DNA of 64,000 nt from Neurospora tetrasperma FGSC 2508 (lineage: Eukaryota > Ascomycota > Sordariomycetes > Sordariales > Sordariaceae), in NCBI RefSeq assembly GCF_000213175.1, contig NW_009799101.1, positions 4,697,570 through 4,761,569 on the forward strand. The letters run 5' to 3'. Of the stretch, positions 35,587 through 45,635 are shown piece by piece (position 1 is the first letter of the stretch; each line of letters begins with the position of its first letter). The notes beneath the pieces were generated by a model. It had not been told where the DNA came from. It saw only the letters and a program-made list of their open reading frames with translations, and did not search any database. Position numbers and translations under genes: made by a program.

Positions 35587-37379
35587 ATGACCTCCAACTT
35601 CAATTTCTTTAAAGGGAGGAGCGACGAAAAGACCACACCAGCCTACGGACAAGACGACGGAATTGAACGCGGCGCTCGTTACAGCAGCGAAAATGGCCAA
35701 GTCGTCGACGAAGACGGTGATGGCGATGGTACTGATGATCTCCATCGCGCCATGAAGCCGCGCCAGTTGAGTAAGTCTTTCATTTTTCTTCCCCCAGTCC
35801 AACATGCCACAACACAATGGCTAACAAAGTGTTTTTGTTGTTGTCTAGACATGATGGCCATCGCTGGCGCCATCGGCACAGGTCTGATTATCGGCACTGG
35901 CACATCGCTCAAACTCGGCCCCGGCTCCCTGCTCATCGGATACCTGATCATGGGAATCTGCGTCTACATCGTCATGGTTGCTCTCGGCGAGATGGGTGCC
36001 TGGCTACCACACAAAAAGTCCTTCTCCGGTTACGCTACACGTTTCGTCGATCCTGCTTTCGGTTTCGCTACGGGATGGAACTACTTTTTCAAATACGTGA
36101 TTGTGCTGCCCAACAACCTGACGGCTACGGGAATTATTCTGCAATATTGGCGACCGGACATCAATGTGTCTGTGTGGATCACGGTCTTTGGTGTGGCCAT
36201 CATTGCTGTTAACGTACGTTTCCCCCCCCCCCCCCCCCCTTTTTTTTTTCCGTTCTCGCTAGGGAGCAGCAAAGCTAACAGGTAACAAACAAACAGCTCA
36301 TCCACGTCGCCTTCTTTGGCGAAGCCGAATTCTGGATGTCGCTCATCAAAGCTCTCATCATTGTCATGCTCATCCTCCTCTGCTTCATCATTGCCCTCGG
36401 CGGCGGTCCCAACCACGTGCGCACCGGTTTCCGATTCTGGCGAGACCCCGGCGCCTTTGCCCAGTATTCGGCTTCGGCAGGCGACGACAAAGTGGTGATC
36501 CCCGGTGCCACCGGCCGTTTCTTGGGTGTCTGGGCTTGCATGGTCCAGGCCACCTTTGCCTACCTCGGCACTGAGCTCGTCGGCGTCGCGTTCGGCGAGA
36601 CCCCCAACCCCCGCAAGAACGTCCCTCGCGCCGTCAGCCAGACGCTCATGCGTATTGTCTTCTTCTACCTCGGTGGTATCCTCGTCTTGGGCATGGCCGT
36701 CAAGTACACGGACCCCCTGCTCGGCGCTGTCAAGAAGACCAGCGGTCTGGCTTCCCCGTTCGTCATCGCGGCCAAGAACGCTGGTATCAACAAGCTCGAC
36801 GACGCGGTCAACGGACTGTTGCTCATCTTTACCGTATCAGCTGCCAACTCGGATATCTACCTTGCCTCGCGCACCCTCTGGGCCTTGGCCAAGGACGGAC
36901 AGGCGCCGGGCATCATGAACAAGACCAACAAGCGCGGTGTGCCTGTGCCGGCCGTCATTCTGTCCTCCTTGTTCATTCTTCTCGGATACATGAACGCCAG
37001 CAAGGGATCGTCGACCGTATTTGGCTACTTTGTGTCGCTCGTTACGGTCTTTGGGGCCCTGAACTGGGTTGCCATCCTTGTTTCGTACCTCTTCATGATC
37101 CGGGCGATGAAGGTGCAGGGCGTTCCTCGCGAGGTCATGCCGTACAGAAACATTTTGCTGCCGTGGGGTGCCCCGATTGCGCTGTTCCTGACCATCCTCA
37201 TTATCATTTTCAACGGATTCGGCGCGTTCTTCCCGCACTTCCAGGTGGACAAGTTCTTGACGAGTTACATTGGTATTCCGGTGTTTTTGATCAACATTGG
37301 ATGGTGGAAGGTATTCAAGAAGACCAAGCGGGTGAGGCCGGAGGATGCGGATTTGGTTACTGGGAGGAGGACGTTTTAA
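35587..37379 (+). CDS. Dicarboxylic amino-acid permease (Dip5-type, APC family)
   Basis: Three exons (35587-35770, 35849-36213, 36297-37379) give 543 residues with about 12 membrane segments. This plasma-membrane proton symporter family takes up amino acids. The first helix has MMAIAGAIGTGLIIGTGTSL. Blocks GGGPNHVRTGFRFWRDPGAF, GETPNPRKNVPRAV and FTVSAANSDIYLASRTLWAL match yeast Dip5 (aspartate/glutamate uptake) better than Gap1, as I recall those sequences. The acidic N-terminal tail is cytosolic. Introns are GTAAGT...CTAG and GTACGT...ACAG. The second contains a run of C followed by a run of T (36222-36250), liable to length change. Substrate is inferred from family resemblance. Confidence 0.92.
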
Positions 37380-38263
37380 GTCCTGGTCCAGGGAAGGGAG
37401 TGAAGAGGGTGTGGACGAAGAGAAGCATAGAGATGCATTGAAAGAGTTGCGATGTGTTTTTGCAAAAGGGAAGGGAGAAGGTGTTGTAGATACCCATGAA
37501 TGATGTGAATGATTATGATTCCAAGCTATGATCCTCTCAAGATGACTTCATTGTGCTTCCCATGTTTGGCACTTCTTGATGATTTCATCGTCTTCATGTG
37601 GATGGACAGGAGTTGTCGGTTGTTGTGCCAATCAGAGGTCCTCAATAACCCCCAAAAAGGTGCGAGGGATTTTCCCTGTGCTAACCCTACCCCTTATCCA
37701 CTTCCCCCGCATATCTCCAGATTCTGATCGGGAATTCAGATGGAGTCGCAATTGTTTTTCGACGTCGTGCAAATGTTTATTCACCAATCTTTGATCTCTC
37801 ACCCAGTCAAACAGAAAACGTCATAAATATTGACTGAAGTGTGTTGGTATCTCCCGTCTGAGCTGTGACGGACGGACAACTTTGCGCGCGCGTCACTGTC
37901 TGCGTGCGATTCCTTGTCGCATCGTCGCATCGCATCGCAAATCGCCATATTCTCTCTCCCGCATCCTGCATTGCGTCATCTTCTGTCCGGCGCTGCCCAA
38001 CCAAACGACCACCCCTCGAGTCCCAATCACGATCCCTTCCTGCTCGCCCAATATCCCGTGGCCTTGATTCTGAATATCTCAAAAGCAACCCGCTCCCCAC
38101 GATAATCCCTTCAAGTCAGGTTTTGATAACTGTCTGCCAAAACCCACCACTTGATCTCAACGACTTCACCACCACCAGCCCAGCCCAGCCCACTATCAAC
38201 ATCCAACAGCATCCATCATCCTCTTCATTAGATCTCAAACTTAACCCGAACTCACTGCCCAAA
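37380..38263. other. Permease 3' region and leader of the hydrolase gene
   Basis: No separate gene. The hydrolase frame stays open upstream to 37865, but this stretch is Ser/Pro-rich low-complexity sequence and is taken as 5' UTR. Confidence 0.5.
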
Positions 38264-39499
38264 ATGCCGCGCCCACAATACACCACATTCGAAGCCTCCG
38301 ACGGCGCCCTCATCACCCTCAAATCTTCTCTCCCCATCACCAACCCCGACCCATCCTTCATCCCGGACGCACCGGTCCTGACCTTCAACAGCACAAGCAC
38401 ATCCGGATCTGGTCCGCGTGCACGAAGTGATTCCAAAGCCTCAGTCATCGCCGAGGAAGGACCCAACTATTCCCGCTTGCTCTTACTTTTGCACGGCTTT
38501 TCAGGATCCAGCGACTACTTTGATCGCAACTTTGACGAGTTGGCCAAGAACCATTGGGTGGTTGCGTGGGATATGCGGGGGCACGGGAGGAGCGGTCTTG
38601 TGAAAGCGAGGAAGGGTAGATCTGCGGCTGGGGCTGCGGCTGGTGCTGGGGATGGGGATGGGGAAAGCGCAGGCGCAGACGAGCATGAGGAAAATGACGA
38701 GAAGAAGGAAAACGGGGAGACTTACGAAGGAGGATACCACGTCGCCCGCCTCGCCACGGACTTACACAACCTCCTCACATTCCTCAAGACTTCCCGGCTT
38801 GGTCCTGGCGGTCCCTCCCCTCAGTCCCAATCCCTGCCGCAGTCCCTACCGCAGCCTCCCTTGGAAGTAATTGGCATCGGGTGTTCCATCGGCGCCGCCA
38901 TTCTCTGGACATACATCGAGTTATTCACCGACTCTGATTTCAGCGGATTCATTTTCGTCGACCAAGCCCCTCTTCAAGATCGCTCCCTTTTCGATTCCTG
39001 GGACTCCACCAAAGCTCATAAAGGATGCTACGACGAAGCGACGATGCTTGGTGCGCAGGCAGCTTGGAACAAACCTGCTAACGAGAGGCATGCTACGCAC
39101 CTGGGACTGGTAGATGAGTGTTTAGGATACAGACATAAACCGCTCCCTACTGACAAAATCTCGGAGGAGGAGAAGAAAAAAGATAAAGAGTTCTTTACGG
39201 GGATAAGTGCACTTTGTCCGTCGGGCGAGTGGTTGGCGAAGCTGATTGCTGATCATACGAGGTATGATCACCGGGACGCGTGCGAGGGGATTAGTAAGCC
39301 GGTGATGGTCATGGGCGGAACAAGGAGCGGGTGTTTTAGTTTGGAGGGGATGGAGGAGGTGGTGAAGCGGGCGAAAAAGGGGGGGAATGAGAGGGCGGAG
39401 ACGAGTTGGTATGAGAGTGGACATTGGTTGTTTTGGGAGGAGGCGGAGAGGTTCAATGGGGAGGTGTTGGAGTTTGCAAAGAGGTGTTGGAGTGAGTGA
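38264..39499 (+). CDS. Alpha/beta hydrolase
   Basis: A single exon of 411 residues. An HGFSGSS oxyanion loop lies near residue 78, the nucleophile elbow GCSIG puts Ser208 in the GxSxG motif, and ESGHWLFWEEAERFN offers His387 near the C-terminus. WDMRGHGRSG is typical of the fold. A low-complexity Ala/Gly/Asp/Glu insert (about residues 120-150) and a Pro/Gln/Ser stretch (about 183-198) interrupt the core. ATG 38264 (CAAAATGCC) is preferred over the longer open frame because the upstream part has no fold-like sequence. It is soluble, with no signal peptide. The substrate is unknown; esterase, lipase and epoxide-hydrolase-like roles are all possible. Confidence 0.8.
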   Translation: MPRPQYTTFEASDGALITLKSSLPITNPDPSFIPDAPVLTFNSTSTSGSGPRARSDSKASVIAEEGPNYSRLLLLLHGFSGSSDYFDRNFDELAKNHWVVAWDMRGHGRSGLVKARKGRSAAGAAAGAGDGDGESAGADEHEENDEKKENGETYEGGYHVARLATDLHNLLTFLKTSRLGPGGPSPQSQSLPQSLPQPPLEVIGIGCSIGAAILWTYIELFTDSDFSGFIFVDQAPLQDRSLFDSWDSTKAHKGCYDEATMLGAQAAWNKPANERHATHLGLVDECLGYRHKPLPTDKISEEEKKKDKEFFTGISALCPSGEWLAKLIADHTRYDHRDACEGISKPVMVMGGTRSGCFSLEGMEEVVKRAKKGGNERAETSWYESGHWLFWEEAERFNGEVLEFAKRCWSE

Positions 39500-39691
39500 G
39501 TTGTGGTTGATCGGGGAGTCAGGATGGAGAAAATGGATGGTGATTAATGGGGATGGAGCTGAACGAGAGGTGGTTAGGGGCGAGTTGGACATGAAAGGCG
39601 ATGAGTTGAGGTGACTGGTCCGGTCCTATATACATACAATCGAGAAGAGATTCGTTCCGCTAAATATTACAAAGACCTCCATCATCAACCG

Positions 39692-41353
39692 TCAATAACA
39701 CTCCTCGCCCAAATTTTGCGAGCAGCAGCCCTCCAGCGCAAGCCTCCGTACCTCCCCTATTGCCTTCCTCACCCCACCACCACCACCCGACTCCAACTCC
39801 AAAACTGCCTGTCTCGTATCCTCCATTCCAAGGCCCGAAAAAGACACAATGATTTGCCTTATGGTCACAATCTCCATGGCCACATCCCTCGCTTTCTTCC
39901 CCATCTTCTCCTTCGCCTCCCTCCCAAAGTCCGGATACTGCAGGTCCACCTGCACCTCAAGCTCAGAATGTTGCTCATGTCCACTACTATGCCTCCACAA
40001 CCCAAGAACCTCCTGCAGCTGATCAAACAGGTTACTCGCCATCATCATCACCATGCACATATGCAAGGCAACCGCCCTATCCGTCGGGGGCGCACACACC
40101 GCCGACACTCTAAACGGGGGCAGCCTCACCGGCTTCAACTCTTCATCAAAGTGGGGAACCGAGTTCTTCTTGAGGCATTTGCGCATGTGGCTCAGCGACA
40201 AGTCGTAGACGTCACATACCCTCTGCGCACACGACAGAAGCAAGAGGATGGTGGCTTGGTCTTGGCCCAGCGGCACGCCCGTTCCCGTTTTGGGAACATC
40301 AGGAGCGTCGTCACCGGATAGTACTCCTGGGCCGGAGCGCGGGTAGAGTTTGCCGACAATGTCGATGAGTTCTTGGGTAAGTTGAAAGGTGTGGTCGATT
40401 GCGAGTAGCCGCTTCTCGAGAACATCAACGCGGACGACGGGGGTGAGGGGTGGCAAACCGCAGTTGCTGTAGATTTGTGGGATGAGGCAGAGGTGCTCGT
40501 ACAAGGAGACGTTGAGGTTGGCTAGTTGGCGGACGGGGGAGTAGGGAGTGAGAGCTTGGGGGTTGGAGTAGTTGACCGAAGGGTTGGCAGAGGGGTGGAA
40601 GAGGATGGGGTCGATATCGCTGTTGGAAGTGGAGCTCATGAGGTTTAGAGGAAGTGGAGGGCCATGAGGAGGGAAGAATGGGTCGGGAGCTGGAGGGGGA
40701 AGGAGAGATTTGTCGATATCCAGGAGTGACCAGCCTCGAGAGGGTGGGAGAAGAGGGTCGCAGAGGAGGAGGTTGTCCCAGTCTATGCCTGTAGTGGTGT
40801 CCAGCGAGAGAGGGCAGAGGTCGGTGCAGGTGGTTGATGGATTGGAACATGAACCGCTTGAGGGCTGTTGTAAGTCGAGCTGGTTACTGTCAAAATATGA
40901 GGAAGCATAGAAGTCTTGGTCCAGATCGGTGACATTGAAGAGTTGAGTGTCGGTGGGTGTGACAGTAGTGGTGGGTCGCGGGTTCTCCAGTGTACACGAC
41001 GCACTCTCCACCTCCACGGAGTTGGTTTTTCCATTCTCGACTACTGTTGGAGCTGTCTGTGTTAACGCCGGGCCTGTGGAGGCAGGCGTAGAGGTAGCAT
41101 CGGCATTTATGGCAATGTCGTGATTTGATGGTGGTGGTTTGGAAGCACCAGCGGGTTTTGGAATCACGGTTCGGCGTTGGCGTGGGCTAAAGACGCAGGC
41201 CACCTTAGCGCGCTCACAGCGGACACATGGCGCTGGCTGTTTTGATGTTTCGTCCTTGGTGGTCTTGTAGTTGTCTTGTCGTGGACATCGCAGTTTCTGT
41301 GAATGGCATCGGTCGCATGCCAGTCGACTTTGGAGGACTGGTTTGCGAGGCAT
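39692..41353 (-). CDS. Zn(II)2Cys6 transcription factor
   Basis: A single exon of 553 residues. The N-terminal binuclear zinc cluster is CDRCHSQKLRC, then a 19-residue linker, then CVRCERAKVAC, and should bind CGG-type DNA. The linker between the two halves is longer than the usual 5-12 residues. The middle is Pro/Ser/Thr-rich. The C-terminal part (from about residue 320) is helical with an LLSCAQRVCDVY block, as in regulators of the AflR kind. ATG 41353 (ACAAGATGCC) is preferred. It converges with the hydrolase gene (192 bp apart) and is divergent from the HET gene. Target genes are unknown; no biosynthetic cluster lies beside it. Confidence 0.9.
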   Translation of the reverse strand: MPRKPVLQSRLACDRCHSQKLRCPRQDNYKTTKDETSKQPAPCVRCERAKVACVFSPRQRRTVIPKPAGASKPPPSNHDIAINADATSTPASTGPALTQTAPTVVENGKTNSVEVESASCTLENPRPTTTVTPTDTQLFNVTDLDQDFYASSYFDSNQLDLQQPSSGSCSNPSTTCTDLCPLSLDTTTGIDWDNLLLCDPLLPPSRGWSLLDIDKSLLPPPAPDPFFPPHGPPLPLNLMSSTSNSDIDPILFHPSANPSVNYSNPQALTPYSPVRQLANLNVSLYEHLCLIPQIYSNCGLPPLTPVVRVDVLEKRLLAIDHTFQLTQELIDIVGKLYPRSGPGVLSGDDAPDVPKTGTGVPLGQDQATILLLLSCAQRVCDVYDLSLSHMRKCLKKNSVPHFDEELKPVRLPPFRVSAVCAPPTDRAVALHMCMVMMMASNLFDQLQEVLGLWRHSSGHEQHSELEVQVDLQYPDFGREAKEKMGKKARDVAMEIVTIRQIIVSFSGLGMEDTRQAVLELESGGGGGVRKAIGEVRRLALEGCCSQNLGEECY

Positions 41354-42270
41354 CTTGTCATTAGCAATCAAGACAACAACAAGGATGAAGACGAAGGAGA
41401 AGATGGAACAAGATGGAGCTGGGGACTTGTGTGTCGGATTTGGCTGTACTTCTGTACCTTGTCTCTGATGGAGGAATCAGGCAACCACCCACCCCATCAC
41501 TGACTTCATCCTGTCAGCACTTGGCGATTCGAAGCGCTGTCGATTGGCGAGCATTGGTGAGCAGGAGGCAGACAGGGTAGCAAACGCCGAGGGGTTGATA
41601 ACGCCGAATGTGGTTGACCAATTGAGGGTTGGGAAAACGCCATGGTCGGAAAGTCAGCTTATAAATGAGGTCAATTCGATGTTAAAGGGGAAACAAAGAG
41701 TGTTTGCTGCAAAGACGAAGGAAATAAAAGAGGAAAAGAAAAGATGAACTGAGTGAGGTGACCATCAAGGTACCCGATCCGTACCCCGCCATTATCGTTG
41801 TTATCTTCTGGGGGAAAGTGGAGTACGCTCGTACACGTTATAGCGCCCAAGCACTGAAGCTCGGATTGTCATAGCGCTTCCCGTCACTGCCCCTCATCTC
41901 ATCACGTCCACCCTTCCTTTTTCTCCAACCTCAACTTTTCCGACATCATCTTCAACCTCAATATTGGCGGCCAGCAACTGATACGAAACTCCACGGACAC
42001 GGAATGGAAATAATAATTCAAGCAGCAAGACACCCACAAAACGATGGCCGCCCGATACGAGAGACGCGGCGGCTCATTGGGTCAGCCAACCCCACCACCG
42101 ATTGAGGCTTGCGCGGCCGCAGCGACGCCGTCAGCTTCACGTGCATACATTAGTATGACGAGACATATCATCGACGACCATGACTCTTCATGACTCTTCT
42201 TCTGCAAGAGTCATGGATATTAAACAATTCCCCTTGACGGTTTACAACTTCTATTATCCACGGCCACACA
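41354..42270. other. Shared promoter region of the Zn2Cys6 and HET genes
   Basis: Divergent spacer of 917 bp. A short frame at 41544-41747 has no recognisable domain. ATGACTCTTC is repeated at 42179 and 42189. Confidence 0.45.
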
Positions 42271-44304
42271 ATGGCGCCCACCCTTTGCTCCAAGTGCTCG
42301 ACCTTCCGCTTCTACGACCTCTTCAACGACGATGTCGTCTTCCACTCAGACCTCAACTCTCTCGTCCAATTGGCAAAAAAGTGCGAGAGCTGTAGCTTGT
42401 GGTGGTCACAAGTTCAACGGACCTGCACCAAAGAGGACATTGCAGCTTGTCTAGCCAAGAAGTTGCCCGCCAACGCAGTCAAGTCCAGCGACAACGGCGA
42501 TTTCAAGATCTACCTCCGCGGCGAATGGCATCCCGCAGGCACCGCCAGCGTTCCCGACCAGATCTGGCTCTCATGCGGCGTTGTTGTCTCAGCAGTTGGC
42601 CATGATGCGCCAAGCAAACTACAAACCAATCTTGTCGTCTTTGCTGACCCTGTCGCCGCTGGAGCTGACCCTGCCACCACCGCAGGCGGCTTGTTCGCGG
42701 GAAGATACAGCACCAGTGCTGTCCACCCCGAATATCACGCGACCTTTGCGAAGAATACGTTGGCGAACTGTCGTACAGGACATGGAGTTTGCAATCAGGC
42801 ATGCCCGCCCGGGACTCGACAAATGCCGACGAGGGTCATCGACGTTGGAGATCAGACCTTGCCAGCGGCCAAGAGGGTCACGCGGATTGTTTTGACCAAA
42901 GACCTAAAGCAGCCACAGCCATACACGGCTCTGTCCTACTGCTGGGGCAGTGGCACGCAAGCAATGCTCAACGACACGAACTTGGCCGACTTCCTCAAGC
43001 TCCTCCCCGAATCCCAGCTCAGCAAGACTCACGTCGAAGCCATCGACCTCACCCGCCTGCTCGGGATTCGCTACCTCTGGATCGACGCCCTCTGTATCAT
43101 TCAGAAAAATCAAAAAGACTGGGAGGCGGAATCCAAGCGCATGTCCTCGGTCTACGGCAACGCTGAACTGACCATCATTGCTGGCCGGTCCCCCGATAGC
43201 GGCCTTGGTTTCCTGACCACCAAGAAACACCCAAAGCCAGTCCCCATGAGAGCCGGCCCAAATCCCCATACCGGCGAGGGCCCAGATCTCGGAACTGTCT
43301 ACCTGACAATGCAACGTGGAAAGTCAGTCGGGCCCGTAGATACCCGAGGCTGGTGCTTTCAAGAAGCTCTGCTCTCGAATCGCGCCCTTGTCTTTGGAGA
43401 AGACCAGGTATTCTACCAATGCCGCCAACACACGCGGTACGAAGACGGATGTGTAGACGTCGACGTTAGCCAGCGGGGACAGGCTCTAACGTCTCTCCAT
43501 CCCGGCACCAAACCCGAAGTCTTGAGGAGATGGTATCAGATGCTCGTTTCCTTTACTCCCCGCGCATTGACAGAGCCGCACGACATCTTTGCTTGCATCG
43601 TTTCCGTTGCACTGATTACGCACGGCGTTCTGAAGTCGAGGTACCTGGCTGGGCTATGGGAATGTGATATGCCAAGGGGCCTGCTGTGGAAATCCCGCTG
43701 GAGTTATGTCAGTCGCAAACACTTCTTATCCATCGAGAAGCCGTTAGCATCCCCCTTCACCAAACGTCCGGGCGAGGTTCCAGGTAAGCCAGTGATTCGT
43801 GCCCCTTCATGGAGCTGGGCGTATGTGACAGGGCCGGTGTTCTGGGATACCAACCCACGTATTGAGTCAAGATGGATTGATGCCAAGAACATTTGCATTC
43901 GACCACGAGATTCCAAAGGGCTGTGGACCAAGCAGTCAGGGGCAGGGAACCCAGATGTGCTGTTCATGCCGGCGCTAGAGCTGCAAATCTTTGGCAAGGC
44001 TGTCGAGGTTCGCTGCACCAAGGTGATGAAGAAACACACGCCGTTGACGCCGGAGGGTATCATGTTGGAGCCGGTAAAGTCAGCATCGAGTGGACCGGCC
44101 AAATCGAGCTACATTGCGCTGGGGTATCTTGACTTCCCCAGTGATCCAATGCCGGCGAATATCTGGTGCTTACTCGTTGTCGCACATGAAGGATTACTGC
44201 TTACCCGCGATGGAAAGGGCAAATTTCATCGCGTGGGCTGGTTTGCGGTGCAGGATGGGAAGCAGTTTGAGGCCGTCAAGGAGACCGCCGTGGACTTGGT
44301 GTAG
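42271..44304 (+). CDS. HET-domain protein
   Basis: A single exon of 677 residues. The HET domain (about 215-370) has all three usual blocks: YTALSYCWG near residue 217, RYLWIDALCIIQ near 267 followed by DWEAESKRMSSVYGNAELTI, and DTRGWCFQEALLSNRALVFG near 357. N-terminal CSKC and CESC pairs and a CRTGHGVCNQACPPG segment lead into the domain, the common layout of single-domain HET proteins. Family members can trigger cell death when unlike strains fuse, but most have unknown roles. The C-terminal half carries no NACHT or WD repeats. The frame is intact. Confidence 0.93.
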   Translation: MAPTLCSKCSTFRFYDLFNDDVVFHSDLNSLVQLAKKCESCSLWWSQVQRTCTKEDIAACLAKKLPANAVKSSDNGDFKIYLRGEWHPAGTASVPDQIWLSCGVVVSAVGHDAPSKLQTNLVVFADPVAAGADPATTAGGLFAGRYSTSAVHPEYHATFAKNTLANCRTGHGVCNQACPPGTRQMPTRVIDVGDQTLPAAKRVTRIVLTKDLKQPQPYTALSYCWGSGTQAMLNDTNLADFLKLLPESQLSKTHVEAIDLTRLLGIRYLWIDALCIIQKNQKDWEAESKRMSSVYGNAELTIIAGRSPDSGLGFLTTKKHPKPVPMRAGPNPHTGEGPDLGTVYLTMQRGKSVGPVDTRGWCFQEALLSNRALVFGEDQVFYQCRQHTRYEDGCVDVDVSQRGQALTSLHPGTKPEVLRRWYQMLVSFTPRALTEPHDIFACIVSVALITHGVLKSRYLAGLWECDMPRGLLWKSRWSYVSRKHFLSIEKPLASPFTKRPGEVPGKPVIRAPSWSWAYVTGPVFWDTNPRIESRWIDAKNICIRPRDSKGLWTKQSGAGNPDVLFMPALELQIFGKAVEVRCTKVMKKHTPLTPEGIMLEPVKSASSGPAKSSYIALGYLDFPSDPMPANIWCLLVVAHEGLLLTRDGKGKFHRVGWFAVQDGKQFEAVKETAVDLV

Positions 44305-45635
44305 AGTCCCGACGGCAATGGTCTGTTGCTTCTTTGCGGCGACGTTGCTGGCCAAAAGTTCCCGTTTGTATGTGGCTCAATCTTGCGTCATTCTCTGCTT
44401 CGCTGGTTAATCCGTCTTCACAAGCGATGACATCTTAACCATGAGTGTTGTTCCCGTCGGAGTTGGCATCCCGAAAACTGTTGTCCTTCACAGTTGAGTG
44501 ACATAGCGCCGTGATGTTCGGCTGTTAGTAAATAGCTGCATGGCCCCCCTGTCCACTAACACCAGTGCATGCCGATCAGGGTACCATGGCTGCTGCAGAC
44601 TGAAATTACTCTTGGGATGCCAACTGTCATGCTGCCACGGTACGGTGCATGTCTCCAATCTGACGATGCAGTAGCGTTGTTGATGGAGTCGATTAGCTCA
44701 GTTACAGGGTCGCTGTCGTTACTACACTCGGACAAACATCAACAGGCTGAGAGGGCCCTTCAACCGCAACATGTACAACGAATGCAACCCCTTATGCCAC
44801 CTGGATGCCGTGTACCCACCCGAGCAAGGTTGCTCGCATGTGCGTGGGAAGTGCGTCTGCGTCCACATTGCAGTCCACATGGCGGCTGCTGCATAGGGTC
44901 TTTTTTAGTTTGGGATATCGTCGCTTGTCCCAAGCAGAATCCCGGGAGCGGCCTGTGGATTTGGGGTTGCGGCTTATTATCTGAAACACGTACAATTTCC
45001 CTTGGAGGTTGCCGCCGCCGCCGGTGGACATTGGACCTTGGAGGAGTCGGCGGGTTGGTGGTGGTGGTGTTGTCATGGCCTCCATCTGCGGACGCTCTCT
45101 TTTTATCTGATGACAACAAATGGCCCTTGGATGTGTATTTCCCCGTCTTCATCTCCCCGGATCTCCGCCGCTTTGATTTCGGGGCCCCAGCTATATCGTC
45201 TCTTTCAACTCCAACCGGGAATATCCTCAAACCCAGACGGGTCATGACCCTGGCCGCCGACACGTAACCCCGTACAGAGTGTTTGATCCTCTGGTCGCCC
45301 AAGTTGGTCGCATTTTGGAGACGGAGCCTTTTGAAGAATACAAGCAAACTTACAACTCCGAACAGAAAGGCACAGCAAGGGGGCCGGGGGGTGCTTCCAT
45401 CCCAGACAAACGTTTATTATTCGACTGGCGAATCGGAGAATTAAAACGGCCTGGAACTCATCACCATCCCATCACAGTCACACCTCTTTTGGGCTCTGTG
45501 CTTGCACCACCACTGCCGATGTCATCACACTGCACTACACTACAGCAAGCAGCAGCACCGGCATAGCATAGCATAGCATAGCATCGCCTTACAGCAATCC
45601 GGATTCAGCATACAGCACCCCACAGACAGATCGCC
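44305..45635. other. Intergenic stretch with a pentanucleotide repeat
   Basis: No gene is supported. A (CATAG)n microsatellite at 45563-45583 lies about 50 bases before the next start codon, probably in its 5' UTR. Confidence 0.5.

Noticed and set aside
37865-38263. N-terminal extension of the hydrolase
   Set aside because: In frame but low complexity and leader-like. ATG 38264 has the better context and starts just before the fold.
44569-45267. 232-residue plus-strand frame
   Set aside because: No domain, atypical composition, and overlapped by equally long frames on the other strand.
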